From Salticus scenicus (Eukaryota; Arthropoda; Arachnida; Araneae; Salticidae), in contig OZ005648.1 in assembly GCA_963930645.1 (NCBI GenBank), forward strand, positions 194,033,304 to 194,097,303: a stretch of 64,000 nucleotides of DNA. The letters run 5' to 3'. Shown here one piece after another: positions 48,126-58,749 of the stretch. The notes below the pieces were generated by a model. The model made no database searches. It worked only from the letters and a program-made list of their open reading frames with translations, and was not told where the DNA came from. How positions within the stretch are numbered: the first letter of the stretch is position 1; each line of letters begins with the position of its first letter. The position numbers and the translations under genes are program-made.

Positions 48126-48340
48126 CAGTCGGTAACAAAAGTGTCCGAACACTAGTAAAAATTCCTATGTAAAAAAAAAGTACACTTCATACGATTTTGT
48201 TAAATAAATCCATGTTGAATAATGTTCTTACAATGACTAAGAACAGGATTCGACAAGGATTTATCTAACTAAACTTTATGAAGTGTGCTTTTTTTGCATA
48301 GGAATTTTTGCTAGTGTTCGACCAATTTTGTTACCGACTG
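48126..48340. mobile_element. CAGTCGG-family palindromic MITE
   Basis: It starts CAGTCGGTAACAAAAGTGTC and ends TTTTGTTACCGACTG, with TA on both sides (48124-48125 and 48341-48342). The arms and centre match the Helitron-borne copy. It lies about 265 bp left of the start of copy B. Confidence 0.92.
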
Positions 48341-48559
48341 TATATATACATAAAGTACGTTTTAAGAATATTACATTGAAAAGGATTTAAAAAACTCTAT
48401 AATTGTATAACGATTTTAATTGTAAATTTAAGTGTATCTTAATTAATAGTTTAATGTTCAAATACTTTTTTTTTTCTTTCTACAGACTGTAAAAAGTAAT
48501 ACCTTATAATTTTTCTTTTAATCCAAAATTAGATAATTAAAATAAAAGAGAATAAAATA

Positions 48560-48560
48560 A

Positions 48561-48602
<42 letters not shown>
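48560..48602. repeat. (TAA)n microsatellite at the left edge of copy B
   Basis: About 14 AAT/TAA repeats immediately precede the first base that aligns with copy A (about 48606). In copy A the same edge is preceded by (TA)n, so both breakpoints lie at simple repeats. Confidence 0.9.
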
Positions 48603-48831
48603 TATCACATATTTAAAATGCAAATAAATATCTATAATTGGTATGCGCAGATTGTTGATGAAGATTTAACCCTTTATCTATCGCAATATGAAACAGACAA
48701 AAAAGTATTTGAAACATATTTTTAAGCAATAAAAAATATAACATACACCTTATTTTTTGTAATTAATGAGGATCTTGTGAGATGGTACTTCATCATATAT
48801 AGAGGGCAAAAATGTATTTGGACCTTAAAAA

Positions 48832-48867
<36 letters not shown>

Positions 48868-49366
48868 TACTTTTTATGTTCCTTATATTTTTTCTAAGAG
48901 TGATACGAGATTCTTTAAATAATATAATAATTAATTATATCACACTTAAAGATAGTGAGATATGAACCAAAATCGGCGATAAAACTCTGTAAAATCCTTC
49001 CTGGAACAAAAAATGGTGACATGTAGCATTTAGTGTCTTGTAAGGAGATCAGTGAAGTATATGCTTTCTATTTCTATAAGTACCTTTGACACATCTTCTA
49101 TAAATTTGACCTTTTACGCTTTTTAATATAATGATATTTTAAAGTACCCTCAGTAGATAAATGGTTAAAAACATTCCACTTAGATTTCCTTACAAATAAC
49201 GTGCCGCAGGGAATTTATTTAATATATATTAATTTCGCTGAGTTTGAATATATTTACTCCGTTTCAAATAACACTGCTCTGCAAAAAAATAAAATAAAAT
49301 AAAATAAAATATAAATATAAATAAATAAATAAAAATTGAGTCCTGATACTATTATTGCTGATTCTT

Positions 49367-49833
49367 GTGTCAAATGATCTCCTGAATCTGAATATGACTC
49401 CCATTTTGCCCAGTCACCCACCGTTTTCCAGAAATACTTACCACCCTCACTTAATTTTTTCCCCTATTCGATAATTTTATGACCATGAATTTGATTTGTT
49501 GAATGAAAAAGAATGAATTTAACATCTAAAAACAAAAATATATAAAATGTAAAGAATAACATTCATAGCAGACTAAAAAAATATAACATATGTAATACAT
49601 AATTTCAGTGACATTTCCCACCCAAAATTTTTCCCTTGTCACAAATGTCCATGTTTTACAATTTTCCAACTCTGTAGCCCCTCAGAAGATATTTAACGAT
49701 TTAAATAATCCTCCCTCTCCTAAAAATCAAATTTATAGCCGAAAAAGGATAACAATGGGGGGGCCGTTTCTAAAAAACGGTGGGTGATAGGGCAAAAGGG
49801 GAGTCATATTCGGATTCAGGAGGTCATTTTACA
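49367..49833. mobile_element. TA-flanked MITE with long inverted repeats, copy B
   Basis: Counterpart of 2381-2844. The left arm has decayed (GTCAAATGATCTCCTGAATC) and the right arm (GATTCAGGAGGTCATTTTACA) is well kept. It has the same position relative to flanks as in copy A, so the insertion is older than the duplication. Confidence 0.7.
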
Positions 49834-50430
49834 TAAGAATATGCTGAACTGGTGTCAGAAGCAATTTTCATGCGATCAGTGTAATTACCATTCTGTCATT
49901 TGGAAATGCTTACTTATAGTAATAGAAAGGCTGTACTCATTTTTCTCTTTGTCAACGGAATTGAATATAAATTAGCCTAAATATACTCAAAATTATACTG
50001 AAGAAAGCTTTAACTGTATATTTTAAAACACCATTTTTTTTTTATTTTTTTTAATATTTTCAAATAAAATCAAAACGATAAAATGAATGTTTTCTTCGGA
50101 CCTAAAATAAAATTCACCATCTATAAAAAGTTAATTAAATCAAGTTTTAAGCTTTAATAAATGTTACGATAAATATTTTACCTTCATATAATTTTAAATT
50201 TCGATAAAATGGGAAAAAAAAGTTAAAAGAAAGTTACTGATAAATTAAATCGATAATAAGAAGTTTTATGGGAAATGAAATAGAAGAGACTGAAATATAG
50301 ATTTACTCTTTCATTTGGAAAAAAAAATTTAATGCTCCAGAAATTCTCTCAATATGTTAATCTTTTTATGATTTTTTTTTATTTAAAATATTGCGAAAGA
50401 TTTTTTTTTTTTTTTCTAAAGTGAATTATG

Positions 50431-50471
<41 letters not shown>

Positions 50472-50643
50472 AAGGAATTACGTATGCAACAATTATATAA
50501 AAATTTAATGTTTTTTTTTTTTTTTTTTTTTTTTTCTAAACTTGTACGTTTTGTTGGGAGTTTGGAAAATGATTTCTAACATTTTGAGAAATATTATTAT
50601 AAAAATCATACTGTTTGTTCTTGGTATCATTTAATTTGAATTT

Positions 50644-50645
50644 AT
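50644..50645. other. Empty Helitron target site
   Basis: AATTTGAATTTA joins TATAACCTTAAGA directly here. In copy A these two flanks are separated by the 7348-bp Helitron. This fixes the element ends to the base and shows A|T insertion. Confidence 0.92.
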
Positions 50646-50680
50646 ATAACCTTAAGATAGATAAAAAGAGTATAAATTTG

Positions 50681-50722
<42 letters not shown>

Positions 50723-50966
50723 ATTTATAATGTTTATCAGAAATACATAAAATATTCCATGCAGAACGAGTCAAATACAATTTAATTGAGAATAGGTTTT
50801 GTTAAAATAATTATTTGAACGATTAAAGATGTTTTGTTTGCCCTGAGATATAACCATCAATAAACAGTAAAATTCGTCATAACTTAAATGATTTCTACGA
50901 TGATATAAAAAAATATTAAGCAACATAATTTCAGACTTAACTATTTTATGTTTCAAATATACTGCG

Positions 50967-51280
50967 TGTCATGCAACCAACCACTCCTCAGTCTATTTTA
51001 TGCAACCAACCAACCTTCGCGGCCGCTGTGAGCGGGAGAATGTATTTTCGGAAGAGAGAGAGTTTGGCTTTCGGCCGGTTACGTACGGTACACTCAGCGG
51101 ACCTGAGTAAGATTTATTCTGTTGTTTATTTTTATTACATGTGTACTCATATGCAAATATAATCTCAGTGTACATATTTTCATCTTTACGTGTGATATTA
51201 TATTAAAAGAAAAGAGTAAAGAGAGAATTTCTGTTTTCAAGTGTCTACACCAGTGTCTACACCAGTCAAGTGTCTACACA
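50967..51280. mobile_element. Solo LTR
   Basis: It starts TGTCATGCAACC and ends GTGTCTACACA, so it has the TG...CA boundaries of a long terminal repeat. It is flanked by the 5-bp direct repeat CTGCG (50962-50966 and 51281-51285). It contains a GC-rich start region (GCGGCCGC near 51018) and a tandem GTGTCTACACCA near its end. There is no internal retroelement sequence beside it, so recombination between two LTRs probably removed the body. The class (Gypsy, Copia or Bel-Pao) cannot be told from the LTR alone. Confidence 0.78.
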
Positions 51281-51285
51281 CTGCG

Positions 51286-51593
51286 CTTTTACATTAAAAA
51301 AACAATAAATTAACGCTACTAGAACGTTATCGTAAAATACGACATTTCATTATTACAAATATGACAATATGTGCTAAAATTGAATCTTTAAATCTTGGTA
51401 TAAGGTTAAACCATCGGATGGTTGAAGCTATTTCTGTACCATGTTTTGGTTTAAACAAACACTAAGTTTTTAATGGTGCATGAATGATATTACACATAAA
51501 TTTTAATACAGATTATATGATACATACGAAAATGAGACTTTCTTAAAAATTTATAAAAATGAAGAATAAACTTTTCCACAAGGCAAAATAAAC
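51286..51593. other. Copy B spacer left of the Tc3-like element
   Basis: No gene is recognised. The last roughly 90 bp align with about 14625-14716 in copy A. Confidence 0.5.
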
Positions 51594-51595
51594 TA

Positions 51596-53154
51596 CAGTG
51601 CGTGTCGAAATGATAGGTCCACCAGTAAAACGAAAGTTATGTTGGTAAAAAAGGTTTTATTGTGTAGAAAGTACTATTTTATAATCTACATTACTTCCTT
51701 CAATGTAAAATAATACATGAATAATATACAAATAATAGGAATAATAAGGAAAACAAAAATTACATGAAAAAGCTGTTTCAAAAAGATAGGTCCACTGAAC
51801 CAAGCATCAAATTAATGTTGAATTAATAAAAAAATTTCCACCTTGTTTCAGAATAAGCTCATAAATCCTATTCGGCATGGTTTCTACAAGTTTTTGCAAA
51901 CACTTTTTCTCGATTTTTAACCATTCGGAGGAAATAGCCTTTTTCAAGTCTTCAGTACTGTTGTACTGCCTTCCGCCTGCATACACCGCTCTTGCGAGTA
52001 TACCCCACATGTTTTCTACCAGATTCAGATCGGGGCTGAGAGGTGGCCAATCGATAACATGTATACCATTATCCAGAAACCATTCGAAAGTGGACTTTGC
52101 AGTGTGCACAGGAGCATTGTCCTGTTGGAACATGAAGAATGGGCCCCCAATGTGCTCTGCTTGTGGAAAAAAATATTGTTCAAGCAGCTGTTGATAGCCT
52201 GCAGCATTCAAACGATAGTCTACAAATGCTATATCAGTTTTTCTTGCACCTCCGAATCCGGCCCATACCATAACGGAACCACCATCAGCTTGCCTCTTCG
52301 AGAATATCTGTCTATCGTTACGCAGATCGTGCCAGTAGTACTGCCAGCCATCTGGACCATCCAGGTTGAATTTCTTTTCATCACTGAATATCACACGATG
52401 CCAATCTTGTTTCCAGGACATCACTTCATGTGCGAATTTCAATCTCTTTTCTTTGTGCTTTTTAGTCAATTTCGGAGTCGCTTTCCTCTTCACGTAAACT
52501 ATATTGCCGAACTTCTTTACCACTCTATGGACTATAGATTTTGATATTGGAGAGTTTTGTTGTCTGGCCACAGTGGATAAACTCATATTTCCAGATTTTA
52601 ACTCCTTTACGATAGTCCTTCTTTGTCGGGGTGTCACTTTTGATGGGCGGCCAGATGACTTTTTACTGCCATAAGCATTTCTAAGTCGTAAAGAATTGTT
52701 TACAACATTATATGATGTGTTTAAAAGTTTACCTATTTCTCTATTCGATTTTCCACACGTTTTAAATGCATCAATTTTCCCCTGCTCAACCAGCGAAAGA
52801 CTGCAACGACGACCCATTTCGTTTGATTACAACGTGATGTTCAAATCTGTTTAAATACCTTCACAGCAGCCAGCATAATCCCGCAGTAAGACTAAGCAAC
52901 GAAATTTATGCAAATTTTTTTGAAATAAACGTGATTGGTGCAAAATTTCTGAAGGCGGACCTATCTTTTCGAAACGGTCTGAAAATGAAAATTTGCATAA
53001 AATAAAAAGGAATTATTTATTTTTATGAAATTTCTTCATAAATAGTTATAACAATTACTGATTAATTATCTCTACCAAAAAAGTGATTCTTATTCGCAAT
53101 TAAGAGCCGAAATTTTGAAAAATGCGTGTGGACCTATCATTTCGATACGCACTG
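51596..53154 (-). mobile_element. Complete Tc3-like transposon with IR/DR-type ends
   Basis: Outer ends CAGTGCGTGTCGAAATGATA (left) and, inverted from the right, CAGTGCGTATCGAAATGATA stay matched through AGGTCCAC. TA lies on both sides (51594-51595 and 53155-53156). Copy A has AATAAACTAAGCACTAC at the same place, with a single TA. Inner copies of the AGATAGGTCC motif lie about 180 bp inside each end (51775-51797 and 52957-52975), giving two binding-site-like repeats per end, as in Tc3 and Sleeping Beauty-type IR/DR elements. It encodes one intact transposase. With both ends and the gene intact, it is the best candidate for an active or recently active transposon here. Confidence 0.94.
51807..52817 (-). 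CDS. Tc3-like DD34E transposase, intact
   Basis: This 336-residue protein, the usual Tc1/Tc3 length, cuts and pastes the element that carries it. Residues 1-45 and about 62-110 form two helix-turn-helix DNA-binding regions, separated by a GRP AT-hook-like motif (56-58). The catalytic triad is visible: D146 in FSDEKKF, D233 in QQDNAPVH and E268 in LNLVENMW. There are 34 residues between D233 and E268, giving DD34E. FNLDGPDGWQYYWHDL (150-165) is characteristic of Tc3-type enzymes. The ATG at 52817 begins MGRRCSLSL and fits the family start. No stops, frameshifts or introns are seen, and it is the only complete transposase in the window. Its ends are the repeats at 51596 and 53154. Whether it is expressed cannot be told. 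Confidence 0.95.
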   Translation of the reverse strand: MGRRCSLSLVEQGKIDAFKTCGKSNREIGKLLNTSYNVVNNSLRLRNAYGSKKSSGRPSKVTPRQRRTIVKELKSGNMSLSTVARQQNSPISKSIVHRVVKKFGNIVYVKRKATPKLTKKHKEKRLKFAHEVMSWKQDWHRVIFSDEKKFNLDGPDGWQYYWHDLRNDRQIFSKRQADGGSVMVWAGFGGARKTDIAFVDYRLNAAGYQQLLEQYFFPQAEHIGGPFFMFQQDNAPVHTAKSTFEWFLDNGIHVIDWPPLSPDLNLVENMWGILARAVYAGGRQYNSTEDLKKAISSEWLKIEKKCLQKLVETMPNRIYELILKQGGNFFINSTLI

Positions 53155-53200
53155 TAAGCACTACTCTATTCCAAATTTAATCTAAATATAAGATTTCACT

Positions 53201-53349
53201 ATTCTGTTAAAATATGCAACTTTGCTGCCAGAAATTCTCTATTATAAGAGACAAAAGTCTTAAATTACGGAAAAATTACGTTGACAAAACGTATTTTTCT
53301 GTAATTAAGGAGAATTTCTGGCAGTAAAGTTGCATTTTTTTACAGTGTA
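53201..53349. mobile_element. CACTG-ended fold-back MITE
   Basis: The right end, inverted, reads CACTGTAAAAAAATGCAACT, then TACTGCCAGAAATTCTC. The left arm has matching AATATGCAACTTTGCTGCCA. The arms pair over about 40 bases. Copy A lacks it (flank continuous at about 14770-14785), so it inserted after the duplication. Ends of this type are common in hAT-related MITEs, but the target duplication is too decayed to read. Confidence 0.7.
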
Positions 53350-54005
53350 GTTTTTATGCATATAAAATCTTCTCTCTTACAGCGACCAAGTATATTTTTA
53401 AATACAGATATAAGACAGTTAGTCAATAACAAGCTGTTAGTCAAACACACTTCAACCAATCAGTGAAACGGTATATAAATAGTGTTTTGATTGTCGAAAT
53501 GGAAGGTAAGATAAGTCATGGGCGACTGACTTTATTCACAACACTTAGTGGCCGGTAGCTTGATCCTTTAGATTGATAATGAACTTCGTTCAACTCACTT
53601 CTCAGTGTCTATGATTTGAAGAGAATCTACAAATAATTTGACAGACTATTATTTCTGTATCTTATAACAAAGGAGTTAAATGAAAGAAATATGACCTATC
53701 CGAATATCCCCTCAGCCATTCTATATAAGAGAAATCACAATAAATGTAGTTATTTAACATCTTCTTTTAAACTTTTGCCCATGAAAAGAAATTTTATCAT
53801 CAAAATTCTCAAGCCAGAATTTGTAATTTTTACATAGTAAAACTTAATTGCGTAATTCATTAATTTCATTACCCACATGTCATAAAGTACATGCAGAAGA
53901 TATTCATTTAGTGATGTGGTAATCTTCCGTATTTTTTATGGTCAGAGAAATGTAAAAATCTCTTATTCGAATGGACATGCAAACACTTTATAAAAAAAAA
54001 AAAAA

Positions 54006-54240
54006 TCTGGAGTGACTCCACTCGATTTTCCGAACATTGAGTAATTAACAGTTTTCTAGATAAAGTAAAGAAAGAAAAGTTGTTAAATAAACAAAAGAGA
54101 GAACACCATAATAGGGTGTTGATAAGAAACAACAAATTTATTTTATTATTTAAAAAAATATTTCTTAGCAAAAATAAAGATATAAAATACAATAAAGAGT
54201 AAATTAATCGTGTTAAGAAGCGATCTATCAAGAAGCGAAA
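54006..54240 (-). repeat. Partial ACTTTCC element (3' end)
   Basis: On the minus strand it keeps the 3' end: ...inverted ACTTTCCGAACATTGAG and the hairpin TGGAGTgACTCCA (54008-54020), followed by a run of T (A14 on the plus strand, 53992-54005). The remainder resembles the non-repetitive 3' portion of the element, then 33610-33720. It is cut off by a MITE fragment at 54245. Confidence 0.6.
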
Positions 54241-54244
54241 TATA

Positions 54245-54297
54245 CAGTCGGCATCAAGATTATTCGAGCGCTAGCAGTAATTCCTATGTAAAAAAAT
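54245..54297 (+). mobile_element. Truncated CAGTCGG-family MITE
   Basis: CAGTCGGCATCAAGATTATT after TA matches the left end of the family. The sequence stops in the poly-A stretch of the left arm where the ACTTTCC element at 54298 begins, so that element may have inserted into the MITE. Confidence 0.7.
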
Positions 54298-55200
54298 GAG
54301 GAGTGACTCCTCTCGACTTTCCGAACATTGAGTAATTAAGAGTTTTGTAGATAAAGTAAAGAAAGAGGAGGAATGCTGAGTGCTAGATTCACAAACAAAG
54401 GGGAGAAAACCATAATAGAGTGTTTGAGTATTTTTCTCCATATATTACACGATGTTTTATTTAACGCTACTGATCTTTGAGCCCATAGATCATAATGATA
54501 AAGAATTTTTCGTTGTGTCCCTGTAAAAAACCTATAAATGCTAGATTCACCAAAATGCTTATAGTTAGTGCAACAGTGTATTATAATATTCATATAAATT
54601 TTCAGTCTTTCTGTGACCTACAATATATGCATTTTTTTTTTTTTTTTACTCAGATTAATAATGCGTTCCGACGTTATCATACTTTGAAAAATTTGGCCCC
54701 ATAGGCCATAATGATGAATAATTTTTCTTTGTGCCCTGTAAAAACTGTAAGTGCTAAATTAACCAAAATCTATTCAGTTCGTGCGACTGTGACCTATAAC
54801 ATGTGTACAAATTTTTTGTTCAGATTAATAAAGCGTTTAGACGATATCGCACTTTTAAAAATTTGGCCCCATAGGCCATAATGATAAAGAATGCTTCCTG
54901 GTGTCACTGTAAAAAATCTATAAGTGCTAGATCCACCAAAATCAATAGGGTCCGTACTATGGTGATTTACAATATACGTACCAACTTTCAGCTTATTCGA
55001 ACAAAGCGTTAAGACGCTAGCATGTTCACTCACACACACACACACACATACACACATACAAACAAACACACATACATATATCATCGTAAAAATAGTGAAA
55101 ACGAACTCAGGGGACCTGGAAACCTATAGAAACATCTAAATCTCATATTCGGATTTTTGACATGATTATAATACTTTCCTCACTATAGTGTTCGGAAAGT
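54298..55200 (-). mobile_element. ACTTTCC hairpin-ended element, second copy
   Basis: Read on the minus strand it starts with the palindrome ACTTTCC...GGAAAGT (55200-55173), then the conserved leader, a TGTG/TGTA tract (about 55079-55028), about three tandem units with the GCGT(T/C)TAGACG-type start, and the 3' end with inverted ACTTTCC and the hairpin GAGGAGTgACTCCTC (54298-54312). Compared with 25423-26428 it has fewer units. Outside it, GTAATTAATAAAACAGTGTT continues the copy A flank (about 17400). Confidence 0.7.
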
Positions 55201-56536
55201 AATTAATAAAACAGTGTTACTAAACTCTTAATAATACCACACAAAATTAACTTATTTTCTAATTTTCCTGAAAATTATATATATATATATATATATAAAT
55301 ATATATATATATACACATATATACTGCGCTGAGATAGATTTAATTGATGTTTACACAATGGAGTTAGAACAGTATGCTGCTAATTAAATAATAAAATATG
55401 CGAATTAATAAGATATACTGTTAAAAGCATAATTTAATAAATTTCAACATCTCAAAGTTAGTTCCTCAAATTAATGACATTTTCGCCAAAAAATTGTTCG
55501 CCAAATTTCAGATAAAGTTGTGTGAGAGTAATCATTTTTAAACTTAATTAACTTAGAGACTGGAGACTATTTTACTTATAAAGATGAGATTTTTTCCGTT
55601 ATCTTTGTTACATGTTTAGCAATATTTTTCTAAATATGAGTCATAGGAAAGGAAATATCGTATAAAAGTAAAATTTCGTATTTTAATATATACACAACTT
55701 CTGTATAAACAATATCATACCTGAAATCTCACATTCATTTGAACCAGTTTTGGAATTGTCAGTACGTTTCTACAACAGTTTGTTTCAGAGAACATGTTTG
55801 TATATTTAACGGACTGTTATAGTTTAACCCCCCCCCCAATTAACTTAGGACTCTTAAGTAGCTGAATAAATTGAAAAGAGTTATCGCGTTAGTAGTGACT
55901 GTTAATAGTTTTCTTATTAATAGTTTTAGAAGAAAACTTCATTTGCTAATGGTAACATTCTGCAATTTAGAAAATATTATGCAAGGTGTACATAAATATG
56001 GGATGAAGATATATGTGGTTATAATTTACGTTATTTAAATTAGTGAAAGGACCAGAAGTAATAGTACTGAAGGTTGATAATAGATTAAACTATTTTGAAA
56101 CTTTATAGCAACATTAAATGTTTTAAACCATTATTTCTTTTACTCTTTCTGTATAATTCGTCATGAGTAATGTTTTAATATGTATTATTCCAAAGATTTT
56201 TATTCATTTTGTTTCATTAATATGTTAAGATCGGTAAATATGGAATGGGGATATACATTAAATTTTATATATTTTTTTATATACAGACTGGAGCACAAGT
56301 ACAAGACTTTGTAAAGTTTCTATTCTTTTCTATAAAAGATTGAAGTATTTGTTCACTTTTTAGAGATTATGCATTCAGTATACTAATTTAATTATAAAAA
56401 TATAGAATACATTTTAATGTTCATTTTGTATGGTAAACATAATCAGTATTTCATTAGTCGACTCACAAGTATTTCTAAATTCAAGGATCTTTACCGTTGT
56501 TTTTAAGTTATTATATTTCATAGATCTTTATTTTTA
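55201..56536. other. Copy B non-coding spacer
   Basis: About 55201-55870 aligns with 17400-18050. From about 55905 to 56536 there is no match to copy A and no recognised gene. Confidence 0.5.
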
Positions 56537-56646
56537 TTAGTGCTAGAGGCCTATTTCAGTCGGTACAGTTGTCGAATTTTTATAATACACTCTTAATTAG
56601 TGCTAGAGGTCTATTTTAGTCGGTTTATTGAATGGGGATTTATTGA

Positions 56647-57196
56647 ATGAAGTCCCCCCAAGGCACAACTTTGACATGAGTCCTCCCCAAGGTACCCCTA
56701 TTTCAGTCGGTACAGCGTTGTCGAATTTTTATACGTCACACTTAATTAGTGCTAAGGGCCTATTTCAGTCGGTTTATTGAATGGGGATTTGTTGAATGAA
56801 GTCCCCCCAAGGCCCAACTTTGACATGAGTCCTCCCCAAGGTACCCCTATTTCAGTCGGTACAGCGTTGTCGAATTTTTATAATACACTCTTAATAGTGC
56901 TAAGGGCCTATTTCAGTCGGTTTATTGAATGGGGATTTATTGAATGAAGTCCCCCCAAGGCACAACTTTGACATGAGTCCCCCCCAGGCCCAACTTTGAC
57001 ATGAGTCCCCCCCAAGGTACAACTTTGACATGAGTCCCCCCAAGGCCCAACTTTGACATGAGTCCCCCCCAGGCCCAACTTTGACATGAGTCCCCCCCAA
57101 GGTACAACTTTGACATGAGTCCCCCCCAAGGTACAACTTTGACATGAGTGCCCCCCCAAGGCACAACTTTGACATGAGTCCCCCCCAAGGCACACC
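56647..57196. repeat. C-rich minisatellite, 26-29 bp units
   Basis: Units of the form CAAGG(C/T)(A/C)CAACTTTGACATGAGTCCCCCC occur singly in the early blocks and about nine times in tandem at 56948-57196. The length of the C run varies between units. The repeat is open in several minus-strand frames, giving artefact proteins. Confidence 0.92.
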
Positions 57197-57201
57197 TCCC
57201 C

Positions 57202-57407
57202 CTCATTGGGAAAAAGAGAAAAAACGTTGTTTTGCGGTTATAAGACACTTTGGACTTCCAACGTTATTTGTTACAATATCTGCAGCTGAAACACATTGGT
57301 TTGATTTAATGAAAACTTTATCATGGAATTTAGATCGTCACGAATTAACTAAAGAAGAATTTGTCGATATTAACAAGTTTAGCAGTAGGCCTCTGGCACT
57401 AAATTAA
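57202..57407 (+). pseudogene. Helentron Rep-like fragment in element 1
   Basis: About 65 residues on the plus strand include FAVIRHFGLPTLFVTISAAE, then THWFDLMKTLSWNL and LTKEEFVDINKF. This resembles the segment of Helitron/Helentron Rep proteins upstream of the HUH motif (pattern: aromatic-x-x-IR-x-hG-x-PT-h-F-hTh-SAAE-x-x-W). The frame then runs into the element's own terminal motif (SSRPLALN, stop 57405-57407). It has no HUH, tyrosine or helicase motif and is a relic. Element 2 has a nearly identical copy. Confidence 0.65.
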
Positions 57408-57432
57408 AATCTGTCAACGTCAGATTTTCATG

Positions 57433-58034
57433 TTTTAAATAATGAAATAATGTCGTGTCTGTATATTATTTATTTATTTATTTTTACAATGGACTAATGC
57501 ATTTTTTTTCTTTATTATTTGGATTTGAAACAACACTTGTGTAGTTTTCGCAATAGTATATGATAATTGCGTAATCGCTTCATTTATGAGGCATTTCGCA
57601 TGCTTTTAAAAACCTGACTTGCATAATTTATATGCTTAAATTTATTTATTACTAGAATTGAAATTTTATAAATTTGACAGATTTAGTATTGATAAAACAG
57701 GCACATAGACTATCTAAAATTTAACTTTTTTTTTTTTTTTGTAAAAGTTTTGTAAAAAGTATTTAATGCAACATATCTATATAAAAATTGTATTTTTTTT
57801 TTTTTTTTTTAATCTATACACCAAGTTATATTTTTAACAACAAAATCGTACGTGAGGTAGTCTTTTTTGAACCACTAAATTTTCGTTACTGAAGTGAACC
57901 TCTTTTACCATACTGCACTGTTATCATTTTGTTAGTTTAAAACTAAACTTGGTATTGCATTAGCCGTAGCCACCCGATTTTTTAACCTTATACCAGGATT
58001 TGGTAATTTTATGTTGAAACAAATATTGGTATTA
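57433..58034. other. Copy B non-coding spacer
   Basis: About 57610-57860 aligns with 18120-18310. No gene is recognised. T tracts lie at 57725-57739 and 57792-57810. Confidence 0.5.
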
Positions 58035-58130
58035 TGTTAATGAAAATCGACTGAGACAGGGATCGAACTGAAGACTTTCCTGTCTCATGTCAAACTCTGA
58101 CGCTCAGTCACGCTCTCTTGTCTGCTAATA
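58035..58130 (-). repeat. tRNA-like sequence, probable SINE remnant
   Basis: Read on the minus strand, TGACTGAGCGTCAGAGTTTG resembles a box A region and AGTTCGATCCCTGTCTC a box B and T-arm. The two are about 35 bases apart, as in tRNA-derived promoters. The acceptor stem is incomplete. Boundaries of a full SINE are unclear; the insert absent from copy A spans roughly 57870-58380. Confidence 0.45.
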
Positions 58131-58747
58131 CTATTTCGTTGATTTTGATAATAAGAGGCGAAATTTTCTATTGTCTTATCTTGACACATGGTTAAGTTGT
58201 TGCACTATACCCTATGCTTTCGACCACACTCTTTAATTTAATCTTGGTTTGGTTAAAATGGGAATTTTACTAATTCGTAGTTCCCTTGTGAGTGTATGTA
58301 TTGTAGCTTCAAGTTATGGTGCAAGTTAAATTCAATCGCAAGGAATAGAAAACTTAAAGGTGGAGTTCAACCGTATAATGGTATTACTTAAAACTTTACT
58401 CTATATTTTTAACAGCATAACATGAAATTTTATATTTCTTTTTTTATTAAAAATATATGTTTGTACATTTACTAACTTACTTTAGTTTATGTAATATCTA
58501 CTGTTTTTACTTCTTAAATCTTGTTGAATAATGTACATAGTAAATTAATTATTAAAACTTGGGATATGAATCGTATTATTAGTACGACAGGACTATTTGT
58601 TTCAATCTGGCATTTTGCGGTGTTAACAATTTACAATATTCAACTTCGAAAATGCATGCCAATATCTAATTTTACTATTTATTTTCTTACTCTATCTTAA
58701 AATATTTTGTGAAATCCGTAGAACTTATCTATCTCTATCTATCTATA
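58131..58747. other. Copy B spacer left of the mariner
   Basis: No gene is recognised. About 58380-58590 aligns with 18390-18510. A (TATC)n tract lies just before the mariner. Confidence 0.5.
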
Positions 58748-58749
58748 TA

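Larger units (their letters stand above)
56537..57432 (+). mobile_element. Helentron-derived non-autonomous element 1 (HINE-like)
   Basis: It starts TTAGTGCTAGAGGCCTATTT. Near its right end it has the partial inverse TAGGCCTCTGGCACTAAA (57386-57403), followed by a hairpin AAAATCTG...CAGATTTT (57406-57428) and CATG. A 5' motif, a subterminal inverted copy of it, an internal minisatellite and a 3' hairpin are the architecture described for Helentron-associated elements (HINE/DINE-1-like). The 5' motif recurs several times inside (about 56598, 56747, 56896), each with its own minisatellite stretch. A Rep-like fragment sits before the 3' end, supporting a Helentron origin. Confidence 0.72.

Noticed and set aside
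51877..52544. Plus-strand frames opposite the Tc3-like transposase
   Set aside because: Antisense shadows of an intact DD34E transposase.
56900..57248. Several overlapping minus-strand open frames with GGTHVKV/MSKLCLGG repeats
   Set aside because: They are readings of the 26-29 bp C-rich minisatellite. All three frames are open because of the repeat, and no domain is present.
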